Source: Chionoecetes opilio (Eukaryota > Arthropoda > Malacostraca > Decapoda > Majidae). Taken from it: DNA of 64,000 nucleotides. This document shows positions 8,500 to 19,249 of this stretch, piece after piece (position 1 is the first letter of the stretch; every line of letters starts with the position of its first letter). The notes under the pieces are model-generated. The model ran no database searches. It saw nothing but the letters and a program-made list of their open reading frames with translations, and was not told where the DNA came from. Position numbers and translations under genes: made by a program. The stretch covers positions 255,729 to 319,728 of the forward strand of contig JACEEZ010004869.1 in the NCBI GenBank assembly GCA_016584305.1, written 5' to 3'.

Positions 8500-10900
8500 T
8501 TCCTCTTTTCGCCCTCAGGTTCAGACCACGAGAAAGCAAAACTGAAGTTGGGCTTCTTGGACATAGTGTTCACCTACTAATCACGGAGCAAAACTCCCAG
8601 CCGTGGAGGACGTTTTACGCGATTTTTCGACGCACACAAGAAGAGAAGGAAGACGGTGCAGCAGAGTGCAGCTGAGGCTGCAAAGGAGGTCCCTCGACTT
8701 CTGGACACGAGCTAGGATCCCACCATCGCAGAACTAGCGTGAGGAGGAAGATTACTGGGACTTTCGACGAGTGGAAGACCTGAGCAAAAAGCAAGAATAA
8801 CTCTGGAGGTCACGCCTGCTGAAAAACAAAGGACCTTCCCAAGAAGTACTCCCAGACCTTTTGGACATCGCCACTCCCGACGCCTCACTCTGATGACCCA
8901 TTCCTGAAGACAAGGAATTCCTTCTTGCCCCAGCGGGAGAAAGGGGGGCGGGGTTCGATGGCTGGCTGGACAGAAGCTGAAAGAATCGGTTTGCCGACGT
9001 GAAAGCTATCTCTCACGTAGCCGTCAAAGACGCCAAAAGGAGAAGAGATGGTAGGCGGAGCTGGAGCGTCATCGTCTGAGTCATCAAGTCCAGCCAAACG
9101 CTGCCAACACATCGGACTTCTTCTTCCGACGCCGGGGGTTCGCTTCTCCACCCAAAGCGATTGAGGACACGGGGCACGAAGTCCGTCCTATCCCCTGAGC
9201 TCGTCGGAGCCCTTGACAGAATGGGGTCAGTAGCCGCCAAGCCCTTCGAATTGTGGGGCTACGGCAAGTAGCTTGGGCACGATCCACAAGAGCTTGTGAT
9301 GAATCACTAATCCATTTGACAGGCAAGAGCGAAGTACAGGTCCAGTTGGCGACGGAGCATCAAAGAGACTTCAGTCCTCTTCACCCCTCTCTACCGTTCA
9401 ATTGGGACGGGAAGATCCTTCCTCAGGACGATTGGCACTCGCGCCGAAAGACTCGCCATCCTCGTACAGGCGAGGAAGAAGAGTGGAGAAGCTCCTAGGA
9501 GTCCCGAAAAACTGCACTCCGGAAACTGGTGATGCCGCACCCCGCTACATCTGTGTTCGGAGGCTCTAGAAGACTGGGGGGTCAGGAACCGAGTCGTGGC
9601 CGATGTGCTTCGACACAACCAGTGCAACACTGGAGCCATCAATGGTGCATTGCACATCTTGCAACAGAAGAATCGGCGACCCTTCGTTTCACTTGCTTGC
9701 CGTCCTCAAGTCCCACGAACTTTCCTTGAGAAGGCCCTTTCTATGGTTGGGTCATCTTCTGGTCCTGAGATCACCATCTTCTCTCGCTTCAAGGACTACT
9801 GGTCTTACATCAACAGTCGGCAATAAAACCCTCCCACCAACGAAGATCTCGCTGGAGACTCTGGTCTCCAAGAGAGGGACGAGCTCAGTGTCAAGGGTTG
9901 AAAAACGTACTGCTTCAGACAAAGCAGCCCCGATGACGACTATAAGGAACTCGCTGAAGCTGAGCATCCTTTTCCTCGGCGTCGCTCTTCCGAAGACCTC
10001 GATCCGTAGGCCCGGAGCGCTTCATCCGCGCGCGTTGGATTTGTGGCGCGTATCAATTACGCTCTGAAGATGATCTTGTTTTCGGGAGCAGCTGACTGGA
10101 GTCGTCACACCTCGAGGGAAAAATGTCAGACCTCCAGCAGTTCTCATCGTTCGCAATCGAGATATACGTCTGCGATGGTGCGAATCGACGGTTCCATCCT
10201 ACGCTCCCGCCCAACGATCTTGGATTCGCTAAGGAACATCCTTCAGTTACCACGGACGAAAATATTCAGAAGGCCTGCTTCACCCACTCTGAGCCGCCAT
10301 TTCTCGGTACTTGAGCGAAGATCTCATGTGCCTTGTCACTGTTCGACTCACGTCTCCCTGTCTCCCGACAAACATAAGCAATTGCTTTACAGGCCATTCT
10401 CTATGAGAAGGAGCCAAGGAACCGCCAAGCGAATAAACATTCCATCATCACAAAGTTCCTGCCGGCAACATGCCCCCTTCCGCCACAAAAAAAATTCACT
10501 CCGCCTCTTCGAAGCTCTTGATATCAAGACCGACTTCCTGATCCGCAAACCTCGGAGTGGCAGGGAAGAGGAATCGTACGTCGAGGCCTGCCGCCGAAAT
10601 CGAGGTGACTTCGCGTCGTCAACGGACACAGCCGAGCGAGGAGTGGCGCTAATCCACGTCCTTCAACCTCCGGCGACCAAAGGACGAGGAACAGCACCTG
10701 TTCCTCCTCCAGTTGTGGAGGCCCATCGCCACAACAGCCCGGGACCTCAAAGGCTTCCCTTCCCCGGCCAAGCGGCCACAATGAGTGAGGGTGGCTCCCC
10801 AGATACCCCCCCCCCCACCGAGGGGCTAATACTCACCCAAAGGGGGACAGCAGCCCGCTGGGAGGGAATGTCCGGCTTGTCTGCTTTCAAGAGATGACAT
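8500..10900 (+). pseudogene. Transposase-like protein of an unnamed arthropod/cnidarian family, frameshifted copy
   Basis: A 2.4-kb GC-richer block in which conserved words recur across frames: a F-W-x-R-A-R-I-P word near 8700, a L-L-D-I-A-x-P-D-A word near 8870, F-D-T-T-S-x-T at 9607, LACRPQVP and SSGPEITIFSRF at 9685-9790, P-G-A-L-H near 10013, INYALKMILF at 10050, and P-P-N-D-L-G-F near 10210. I recognise this order of motifs (FDTT-x-NTG, ACRHH, GP-x-x-x-F-x-RF, GA-x-H-x-ARWM, A-P-x-N-D-L) from uncharacterised multicopy proteins in crustaceans, aphids and Hydra. The aspartate in FDTT and the multicopy nature suggest an RNase-H-fold transposase, but that is inference. Many indels break the frame. 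Inverted sequences flank it (8421-8490 and 10947-11015). Confidence 0.5.
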
Positions 10901-10946
10901 CCCCTCCTTAATAGGCCAGTGCATAAGGGTAAATAACAAAGTTGTA

Positions 10947-11015
10947 ATCCGCCACCCCTAAATTATCAAACACGATGAGGTCAAACTTTGCATACGATGG
11001 TTTCTTGTATGATGC
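10947..11015. repeat. Right subterminal inverted repeat of the 8.4-11.0 kb element
   Basis: Inverted partner of 8421-8490. Reading the minus strand gives ATGCAAAGTTTGA followed by AATTTAGGGGTGGCGGAT. Exact element ends and target duplication could not be fixed. Confidence 0.5.
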
Positions 11016-11096
11016 CACCATTACACCAAAGTAGGAAAGAAAAATTCAACTTTTGATTTTTATTGATAATATAGCAAATATAGATATATATTCATA

Positions 11097-11165
11097 CAGT
11101 CAAACCTCGATTTTAACGACTAAAGGGGGGGGAGGATTAAGCGAGGTCCGTTATAGCGAGGGTAT
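11097..11165. mobile_element. pogo/Tigger-like terminal end
   Basis: TA (11095-11096) followed by CAGTCAAACCTCGATTTTAA and an internal GGTCCGTTATAGCGAGG. The CAGT...CCTCG start after a TA site is typical of pogo/Tigger elements. No matching right end was found, so it is a fragment. Confidence 0.5.
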
Positions 11166-11204
11166 TTTTCCGACGGGTGCGAAAAATATATGAAAAAAAC
11201 GGAA

Positions 11205-11363
11205 AATTTTGTGAAATAATGAGAAATAAATCACAAACACAAACCAGACTGTGTAGCTATGTTGGGATGTAAACAGTGATGGCACTACAGTGCTGAATTT
11301 GGTCCGCTCGGCACGTGAAATAAATGAGAAATAATCACAAACATAACCAGATTGTGAGCTAGT
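11205..11363. repeat. Tandem duplication, unit about 108 bp
   Basis: GTGAAATAATGAGAAATAAA at about 11210 and its continuation to ACCAGACTGTG recur at 11318-11359 with small differences. Confidence 0.6.
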
Positions 11364-11828
11364 CAAGCCAAGCTTCTAGAGAAGTTTAAACAAATTATAC
11401 GAGCCCAAGATTCAGCAGTGGCTTCTAAAGGTATTGATTATTATCATGACTAATCGCTCATTATTATATATATTATATGGTTGTGAAGTTGCAGTTCTAT
11501 ACACATGTCACTATTTAGGTCCAGTGTAGCACTGCGTGTCCCCTTAGATAAAGGGTGATTTAAGGGTGTTTGAGGTGCGACAGGGAGACGTAGCAGTGGC
11601 CACCCATTACATAATAGTCTTATTTTAAAAACAATACAAGACCTTCTACCACTAAACTACCACTAGCAACAAAGGCTCCTTCTATTATAATATTATATCT
11701 TAATATGTGATACATTAAAACTCCTTAAACCCTAGCATTCCAAAAGTAAAAATGAGAAAATAATCCAATTATGTTGAGTTGACAATTCGACGTCGATAAG
11801 CAATGCAACAGTAAAAGTAAAGCATAAG

Positions 11829-12170
11829 TTACACAGAGTAATTCAGTGTGACGGGAAGTTAACAGTGAGTCAGGGGGTGACGGAAGTTACACAGTGATTC
11901 AGGGTGACGGGAAGTTACACAGTGAGTCAGGGTGACGGGAAGTTACACAGTGAGTCAGGTGACGGGTGATAGGTTACACAAGTGATTCAGTGTGACGGGA
12001 GTTACACAGTGAGTCCGGGTGACGGGAAGTTACACAGTGAGTCAGGGTGACAGGAAGTTACACAGTGAGTCAGGGTGACGGGAAGTAACAGTGATTCAGT
12101 GTGACGGGAGTTACACAGTGAGTCAGGGTGACGGGAAGTTACACAATGATTCGAGGGTGAAAGGAAGTTA
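11829..12170. repeat. 28-bp minisatellite
   Basis: About twelve tandem copies of a unit reading GTGACGGGAAGTTACACAGT then GAGTCAGG, with alternation of GAGTCAGG and GATTCAGT variants that suggests a higher-order pair. No coding content. Confidence 0.9.
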
Positions 12171-12409
12171 TAGGGTTTTGGTTAAACACGAAGCCGAGAG
12201 GTCGCGCGTGTCGATGTTCACATGTTAAGTATATTTATTTGTTGTAAACCTTAGGTTAAGGAGGGAAGTGATTACTGGTGAATCAGTAGGTGACAATATA
12301 CTGAAATTCTGTTAACGAGTTGTTTATTCAAACCCAGTAGTACTCACATATTCTCTTAATTTGTTTTCTTTTTTCCCCATTTATTGTGTGGGTGGGTGGC
12401 AGCGTAATA

Positions 12410-13690
12410 GCCATGATTGTGGAGCCCTCGAGCTAACGGTCAAAGCTATAAAGGGAGCGCTACACATTCAATCCATACACTGTGTCCTGGCTTGGGAAGA
12501 GAATGGTTGCACCCAAGGTTCCATTATACACACTTTCATACGTGGTGCCTCGTTCTACTTATACCATTTCTAGCGTTTTCTTTTGCTCCATCTCATCTTC
12601 CACTTACTCCGCCCCACATATTTCATACTCTATCGATCCTTTCATTTTTTTTTCTACTTTCTCACATCCCATTCAAGGCCGGCCTTCTCCGTCACCGTTC
12701 ACATCTTCCATTCAACAACATTCGGTCTTCCATCTATCTGTTGATACGTACATCCACCAAAATCACAATCCACGTTTATCTACCATTTTTTTGGCATCGC
12801 TTCCCCCATTTACTGCTGCATTAATTCACTCCACAAGTAAACTTTTCGCGCCAATCTTGTGTCCTCCATTCGTTCCAGTCTGACCTTATACCTAAGAGTC
12901 GCTTTCGTATGTCTCTCGCTAACCCGTCAGGGTGGCTCGGTTGGTAGCTTGCGTGTAGAGTCCCTGCATTTGATCAGCGGTTCGAGTCCACCAAGTTCGT
13001 CCTGGCGTGGTGGCGCTTTGTATAGTCAATAACCTTGTAGTTGGTACTTGCAAAGTGTCTAGATAGGATCAAAGTATCTTATATCTGTATCGCTAAATGT
13101 ACTCCATCCCATGTCACCTCTCAAACCTTTAATCACTGCATACCTAGGTGCATTCAGTGCCATTCTCGCTGCTATATTTTGTCCCACTTCCAATTTCTAT
13201 ATTGCACTCTTATTCCATGCAATCACATCCATACCATACATAATGCTTGGTACAGCCACACTCTTCCACACTTCCCTCAACACATCATACTTGCTTGCCT
13301 CTATCCTTACAACACTCCCAAGTCGACCAACCCACTGATTTACCTGGCTGATCTTTTCAGACTTTGCTTTTCCACATCCATTGGAACTCATGCACATCCC
13401 TAGGTACTTGTATTCACTAGTTTGTTCTAATTCATTCTCTCCCAGTCTCCATGTAGCATTTTTCTCATCCTCTGATCTATTTACTATCATCACCATACTT
13501 TTCTCACTGCTAAATCTTACTCCAAAGTCTCTCCCATACTCATTCACCACATCTAACAGGCTCTGGAGTTCCTCGGCCGACTCACTCATGACTACCATAT
13601 CATCTGCATACATTAACAAACTTATTTTGTCACTCCCTACTCTCACTCATGCATCCATTCTTCTCAATTCTTACTGCCTCAGTATAGACT
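12410..13690 (-). pseudogene. Non-LTR retrotransposon reverse transcriptase fragment (minus strand)
   Basis: The minus strand from 13646 reads about 150 residues with the LLMYADDMVVM catalytic block (Y-A-D-D), a downstream W-R-L-G-E-N and Y-K-Y-L-G-M box, and QVNQWVGRLG, i.e. fingers/palm to thumb of a LINE RT. Beyond it towards 12410 the frame decays. The segment 12470-13650 aligns by eye with 29600-30600, a second minus-strand copy. A 167-bp SINE interrupts this copy at 12923-13089. RT domains 0-4 are absent, so the element is truncated. Clade not assigned. Confidence 0.75.
12923..13089 (+). mobile_element. tRNA-derived SINE with 7-bp target duplication
   Basis: The 5' part is tRNA-like: an A box TGGCTCGGTTGG (12933-12944) and a B box GGTTCGAGTCC (12979-12989), the internal Pol III promoter. 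TCGCTAA occurs immediately before (12916-12922) and after (13090-13096). The homologous LINE copy at 30020-30045 reads straight through without this segment, an empty site inside the same window. There is no CCA or intact cloverleaf, so it is not a functional tRNA. Confidence 0.8.
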
Positions 13691-13918
13691 AAACAAAGAA
13701 AGGAAAGAAAGGACGACAGAAAACGGAACGGCAGACTAAGCTATATTGGCTACAGTATTGTTCTAGGCAAGGGCACATTCGCTTGAAATGTTCCATGCTG
13801 TACTACACTAATTATACTACTCTACATTCAATGTTTCCACCACGTTTTACCAAAGATCAGAATTGGTATATATTGTCAAACATCTATTCACCTAGGAAGC
13901 AGTGTTTCAGTATACGGA

Positions 13919-14290
13919 AGTATGGGTGTGTGCAATAGGGAAATAAATAGGAGAGTGGAAGAGAAATGGAAGGAAGAATGGCTGAGGGGAATGAGTGAGA
14001 AATCAACACTGGAATGGTACTCCAGGAGAAAGGACCAGCCACGGTATGAAAGTTTCTATTATGGTGGCTATATGGAGGGGAATTACTCTTCAGCTGACAA
14101 AGTCGATCGCTGGAGGTAAATAGTCATATGTAGCTACAGATGAAAGAATGGTGGCAGCAAGACGTGCGTGATGTGTCAGACAGGAGTGGATGAAACTGTG
14201 GAGCACTTGATGCTGGAATGTGAACGGTATGAGTATGCTAGAACAAAGATGTTGGAGATAGTGGTAGCCCAGCAAACAAGAAAAGTTTTC
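13919..14290 (+). pseudogene. LINE C-terminal fragment with zinc-knuckle
   Basis: Reads E-K-S-T-L-E-W-Y then, after a stop, C-V-M-C-Q-T-G-V-D-E-T-V-E-H-L-M-L-E-C, the C-x-x-C...H...C motif at the end of many non-LTR ORF2 proteins. Similar in its first part to the LINE C-terminus at 40280-40390. Truncated at both sides. Confidence 0.65.
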
Positions 14291-14811
14291 ACACGTTGTA
14301 TTCAAGTTGTAATTTCGTCCATCTAGATTCTCTAGAAGTTACGTTGTGAATTTCTGACCAAACAGTGACGTTTACAGGACGTTGTCTCTTGGTTGCAGCT
14401 TCCACCAAACTTAAATCTTTATATGGCATTAAACTTGAAATTAAATAATCAATATCCTAATATCATGTGTATTTAAAGTAACCGTCTAGACCCATTTTTT
14501 TTTTGCCTAATTATGTTGAATTCAAAATTCACATTCAAAACACCTAATCCACCAAAAATAATTGATTTCCAGGCCTTATTTCCGTAAAAACACGACTTTT
14601 GTAAAAAGCGCGCGAAAAAAAAAATCTTCCCTCCAACACGGCTACGACTGTTATTGATGACGTCAGAACAGGGACGACCGCAGACACTGTCTGACACCTG
14701 TTGGCAAATGTTATGATGAGCGATTGTACTTCGGTGTCAGACAGTGAATCTGTCGCTGTGACCGACACTCTTCCCACACACACGCCTGCCCACCAACACC
14801 CTTCCTGCACA

Positions 14812-16165
14812 CACACACACACACACATGTGTGTGTGTGGAGGGCGTGTGTGTGGGAAGGAGGCGTGTGTGCAGGCGTGTGTGTAAGAAAGGTGTCGGTG
14901 TGCAGACGTGTGTGTGGGAAGGAGGCGTGTGTGCAGGCGTGTGTGTGGGAAGGGTGTCGGTGTGCAGGCGTGTGTGTGGGAAGGAAGCGTGTGTGTGGGA
15001 AGGAGGCGTGTGTGCAGGCGTGTGTGTGGGAAGGGTGTCGGTGTGCAGGCGTGTGTGTGGGAAGGAAGCGTGTCTGCAGGCGTGTGTGCAGGCGTGTGTG
15101 TGGGAAGGTGTGTATACAAGCGTGTGTGTGGGAAGGAGGCGTGTGTGTGGGAAGGGTGTCGGTGTGCAGGCTTGTGTGTAGGAAGGAAGCGTGTGTGCAG
15201 GCGTGTGTGGGGGAAGGAGGCGTGTGTGCAGGCGTGTGTGTGGGAAGGGTGTCGGTGTGCAGGCGTGTGTGGGACGGAGGCGTGTGTGCAGGCGTGAGTG
15301 TGGGAAGGGTGTCGGTGTGAAGGCGTGTGTGTGGGGCGGAGGCGTGTGTGCAGGCGTGTGTGGGAAGGGTGTCGGTGTGCAGGCGTGTGTGTGGGACGGA
15401 GGCGTGTGTGCAGGCGTGTGTGGTGGGAAGGAGGCGTGTATGCAAGCGTGTGTGTGGGAAGGAGGCGTGTATGCAAGCGTGTGTGTGGAAAGAGGCGTGT
15501 GTGCAGGCGTGTGTGTGGGAAGGGTGTCGGTGTGCAGGCGTGTGTGTGGGAAGGAGGCGTGTGTGTGGGTAAGAGGCGTGTTTGCAGGCGTGTGTGTGGG
15601 AAGGGTGTCGGTGTGCAGGCATATGTGTGGGAAGGAGGCGTGTGTGTGGAAAGGGTGTCGGTATGCTGGTGTGTGTGGGGAAGAGGCGGTGTATGCAGGC
15701 GTGTGTGGGAAGGAGGCGTGTGTGCAGGCGTGTGTGTGGGAAGGAGGCGTGTATGCAGGCGTGTGTGGGGAAGGAGGCGTGTGTGCAGGCGTGTGTGTGG
15801 GAAGGGTGTCGGTGTGCAGGCGTGTGTGGGAAGGATGCGTGTGTGCAGGCGTGTGTGTGGGAAGGATGCGTGTGTGTGGGAAGGATGCGTGTATGTAGGC
15901 GTGTGTGCAGGCGTGTGTGTGGGAAGGAGGCGTGTGTGTGGGAAAGAGGCGTGTGTGTGGGAAAGAGGCGTGTGTGCAGGGGTGTGTGGGGGAAGGAGGC
16001 GTGTGGGAAGAAGGCGTGTATGCAGGCGTGTGTTTGGGAAGGAGGCGTGTGTGCAGGCGTATGTGTGGGAAGGAGGCGTATATGCAGGCGTGTGTGTGGG
16101 AAGGAGGCGTGTGTGCAGGCGTGTGTGTGGGAAGGGTGTCGGTGTGCAGGCGTGTGTGGGGGAAG
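14812..16165. repeat. 1.35-kb GT-rich minisatellite, units about 15-31 bp
   Basis: Interleaved units GTGTGTGCAGGC, GTGTGTGTGGGAAGGAGGC and GGGAAGGGTGTCGGTGTGC are repeated about forty times. The left border is a CA run facing a GT run (14812-14840), a natural palindrome. Because no unit holds a stop codon on either strand, long ORFs run through it in most frames (up to 562 codons on the minus strand, rich in H, T, P, R); I regard these as by-products, not genes. Confidence 0.95.
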
Positions 16166-17054
16166 GAAGCATGCTGCACCCATAAAGGATGCATGCATGT
16201 GGCATATAGCAAAAAAAATCTATCAGAAACACCCAAATATCTTCAAGTACTATATTTATCTCTGTGTTTTACGTGCCTCTGATCAGTGCGCGGAAGAGGA
16301 GCCTCCCTGATGCTACGTCACCGAGCCTGAGCCTGAGCGTCTGCAAACCTTGAGGAGTGTTTTGAGAACTCGGGGAATTTGCAGATTTTGATTGCGGATT
16401 ATTTAAAAACGGCTGACTGGATACAAAAAGTGACTACGTATTGTTGATATACTCGTTAATGGCTATGATTTGATTGCATTAAATCAGGAATGATGAAATG
16501 GTCTGGACGATTACTTTAAGATAAAATTACTACTACATGGTGATGTGAGAGTTCGGCCACCTAGAGTGTAAACTGTACATGGACGACAGCTGAGAGCTCA
16601 CTGCCTCCCGGCTGGAAGATATAATTATATTTTTATCTGTAATTCTTCTCCGGTGGTGAGGGAAGCGGTTGACAAAGTTATCGCTGATTGTTTTTAATGT
16701 TACGAATGTGCGTGTATGTATGCGAGCATGCATGTGCGTGTGGGTGTTAAATTAAGCGGTTGAATTTCAAAATCTGGCCGCGGAGAGTTGGGAGCCGGGG
16801 CCCGGGAGGGAAGCAATCACCACAGCCGAGGCAGTCACATCCCTCACCATCCTCTCCCTGCTTTTCGCGTCTTGTCCATTTGTAAGTGCCTTTCTGCTAG
16901 TCTTCTTGGACTAAAACAGTGCAGGAACCGTTATAAGTGCTTGCAAGTGCAAAAAATACAGCATGTGTAGGTGCAGCGATGTGCGTTGTGTGTGACGGTG
17001 TGAGTGTGTTCGCCAGTCTTATGTGCCAGTGCCAGAGTCGACTGGACACTAGTA

Positions 17055-17579
17055 CACACAACCCTCGTTTTCCCGGACCTCCATTTCCCGGATATCGGAT
17101 TTTCCGGTCAAAATCCGAGGTCCGGGGATATGTCAGTCCCGGACAAATGCCTGGTCCAGTCCATAAATCGACAAAGTTGTCCGGCAGTCCGAGCATCTCC
17201 TGTCACCCCTGGTCAGTGTCCGCGCCTCCCGCCAGGTGGCAGCATGCTCAGCGGTCGTATTGTTTACATTTGGGCACAAGACACTCACCGTTCACCTGTA
17301 CCGCCTCCGTCAGTCCCCTGACCCCCACTGCACCTGGTGCAGGAACGTCTCTGAGACTATTGAACACTTTCTGCTGCCTTCCGCCAGGTGGCAGCATGCT
17401 CAGCGGACGTAAAAGTCCGCGGCAGGGTAATTGATATTGGCAGTTGCCGGACAGTAAATACTAGAGTAGAATAAACGTCCGGGGGTGGATAATGGCATCA
17501 GACTGTTGCGATTCCTGGACTTTTCCGGTTCCCGGACCAGTGCTCCCCCCTATTAATCCGGGAAAACGGGGTTTGTGTG
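17055..17579. mobile_element. pogo-like TA-flanked element carrying LINE debris
   Basis: Ends are inverted: CACACAACCCTCGTTTTCCC at 17055 and GGGAAAACGGGGTTTGTGTG ending 17579, with TA on both sides (17053-17054, 17580-17581). Internal CCGGA words repeat near both ends. The middle contains, on the + strand, L-Y-R-L-R-Q-S-P followed by C-T-W-C-R-N and E-T-I-E-H-F-L-L, the C-terminal zinc knuckle of a non-LTR ORF2, and the 26-bp word CCGCCAGGTGGCAGCATGCT (and flank) twice (17229 and 17380). It is therefore composite. Confidence 0.6.
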
Positions 17580-17679
17580 TACACATATGTGACCTGCAGA
17601 AAATAGGAGTGTAGCTTTTAGCGTGGAAAGACTGTTTTTTAAAGCAATCAGCAGAGAAACCTTTAAAATCCTGGATACA

Positions 17680-17685
17680 TTTATT
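17680..17685 (-). promoter_or_regulatory. Polyadenylation signal AATAAA for the zinc-finger gene
   Basis: TTTATT on the + strand reads AATAAA on the minus strand, 183 bases downstream of the stop codon of the zinc-finger ORF, a normal 3' UTR distance. It supports a real transcription unit. Confidence 0.5.
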
Positions 17686-17867
17686 GAAAGTCACACCTGC
17701 ACTGCCAACCCAACAACTGCTGGGGCCATTACTCCCTCACAGAACACAAGGGTACGGCTGCCATCACACATGTAACACACTGCCCACCACCACCACCAGC
17801 CATTGCCACACAGGACACACTCCCACAGACTAGGGTACAACCACACTTGTCCACACAACACACCACC

Positions 17868-18866
17868 TCAAAAGTGGATCTTCACGTGCCTGGCAACTTC
17901 CATCTTTGTCTTGAAACACTTGCTACAAATATCACACTTGAACTCCCTCGAGCCAGTGTGTCTAAAGGTGTGTTTGTCGAGTTCATAACTGGTATAAAAC
18001 CTTTTCCCACACTCTAGGCATTCATGATTCTTAACACCACTGTGTATCAGGGTGTGTGTGGTGAGGTTACCCTTTTGTGTAAATCTTTTCCCACATTCTA
18101 AACATTCATAATTCTTAACACCACTGTGTGTCAGGGTGTGTTGGGTGAGTGCACTCTTACTAGTAAATCTTTTCCCACACTCTAAACATTCATAATTCTT
18201 ATTAACACCAGTGTGTGTCAGGGTGTGTTTGGTGAGGGTGCCCTTTTCAGTAAATCTTTTCCCACACTCTAAACATTCATGATTCTTAACACCAGTGTGT
18301 GTCAGGGTGTGTTTGGTGAGGGTATTCTTTTCAGCAAATCTTTTCCCACACTCTAAACATTCATAATTCTTAACACCACTGTGTATCAGGGTGTGTTTGG
18401 TGAGGTTACTCTTTTCAGTAAATCTTTTCTTACACTCTAAACATTCATAATTCTTAACACCACTGTGTGTCAGGGTGTGTTTAGTGAGGGAACCCTTTTC
18501 ACCAAATCTTTTCCCACACTCTAAACATTCATAATTCTTAACACCACTGTGTATCAGGGTGTGTTTGGTGAGGTTACCCTTTTCAGTAAATCTTTTCCCA
18601 CACTCTAAACATTCATGATTCTTAACACCACTGTGTGTCATGGAATGTTTCTCAAGCTTACTCTTGGATATAAATGTTTTATCACATTGCTGGCACTTCA
18701 GCTCACTGTCTGCCTTGTGACCTGAGCTGCCTGCCTCCAGGTGATTCTTGCCATCACACCTGTGCCTCCCCACACCTGAGGCAAACTGGTCCTGCTGCTC
18801 CCGGCCACTCATGCTGCTTGCTGCCCGGCCCCACAGCCTCCACCGCAGCAATACTCTCGTCAGCAC
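17868..18866 (-). CDS. Ten-finger C2H2 zinc-finger protein
   Basis: 332 codons, intact. From residue 58 to the end there are ten C2H2 fingers (C-x2-C-x12-H-x3-H) at a 28-residue period, so it is very likely a nuclear DNA- (or RNA-) binding regulator. Fingers 2-8 are nearly identical, starting [HY]-E-C-L-E-C-G-K-R-F. The linkers read HSGVKN or HTGVKN instead of the usual TGEKP; the linker before finger 7 has one extra asparagine. Contact positions vary little (E/S/Q at -1; G/S/N at 2; N/S/T/A at 3; mostly K at 6). Finger 10 differs and closes the protein at K-I-H-F. No SCAN, BTB or ZAD domain is seen in the 57-residue N-terminus, which may continue into an upstream exon; Met19 (18812) is an equally plausible start. 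AATAAA lies downstream. Confidence 0.9.
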   Translation of the reverse strand: MLTRVLLRWRLWGRAASSMSGREQQDQFASGVGRHRCDGKNHLEAGSSGHKADSELKCQQCDKTFISKSKLEKHSMTHSGVKNHECLECGKRFTEKGNLTKHTLIHSGVKNYECLECGKRFGEKGSLTKHTLTHSGVKNYECLECKKRFTEKSNLTKHTLIHSGVKNYECLECGKRFAEKNTLTKHTLTHTGVKNHECLECGKRFTEKGTLTKHTLTHTGVNKNYECLECGKRFTSKSALTQHTLTHSGVKNYECLECGKRFTQKGNLTTHTLIHSGVKNHECLECGKRFYTSYELDKHTFRHTGSREFKCDICSKCFKTKMEVARHVKIHF

Positions 18867-19249
18867 ATGCGACGGCCGGTCCTGTGGGAACCCTCGGGGA
18901 TGCTGGAGCGAGCCGGGTCAGTGCCGGGCGGAGCAGCCGGGTTGGACTGTGACCTCAGCACCTGCAACAATGGTGACAGTCAGAACACAGAGAACCACGC
19001 GCTGCCCTGACACTCTGCTCCTGCCTGCGGAGCCCACACCCTGCTTCCTGCCTCACTCACACCACACTTGGCAAGGCCTCTTCTCCCTCCTCCTCCTCCT
19101 GAAAGGGGAGGTGAATAACTGGACTAATATGGTGAATAAAGGACGTGTTGATAAAATTGAATGATGAGGAGGAAGAGATAAGACTTAATGATGAAGTGGA
19201 AGAAGTAGTAAGATCGGGACCTTATGCAGAAGGAAGAGATAGACCAATA

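Noticed and set aside
10043..10897. 284-codon ORF as an independent gene
   Set aside because: Its conserved words belong to the transposase-like family that starts near 8500, and neighbouring words lie in other frames; it is a frame fragment of that pseudogene.
12923..12995. tRNA gene
   Set aside because: Acceptor arms do not pair, and the flanking 7-bp duplication identifies a SINE.
14544..16232. Long H/T/P-rich minus-strand ORFs (495-562 codons) and V/C/G/R-rich plus-strand ORFs
   Set aside because: They are read from a stop-free GT/CA minisatellite in several frames at once; no domain, no splice or start evidence.
18880..18990. GLDCDLSTCNNG on the + strand, like an EGF repeat
   Set aside because: Only two or three cysteines fit, the preceding ones need a frameshift, and the stretch is antisense and upstream to the zinc-finger ORF; no partner exon seen.
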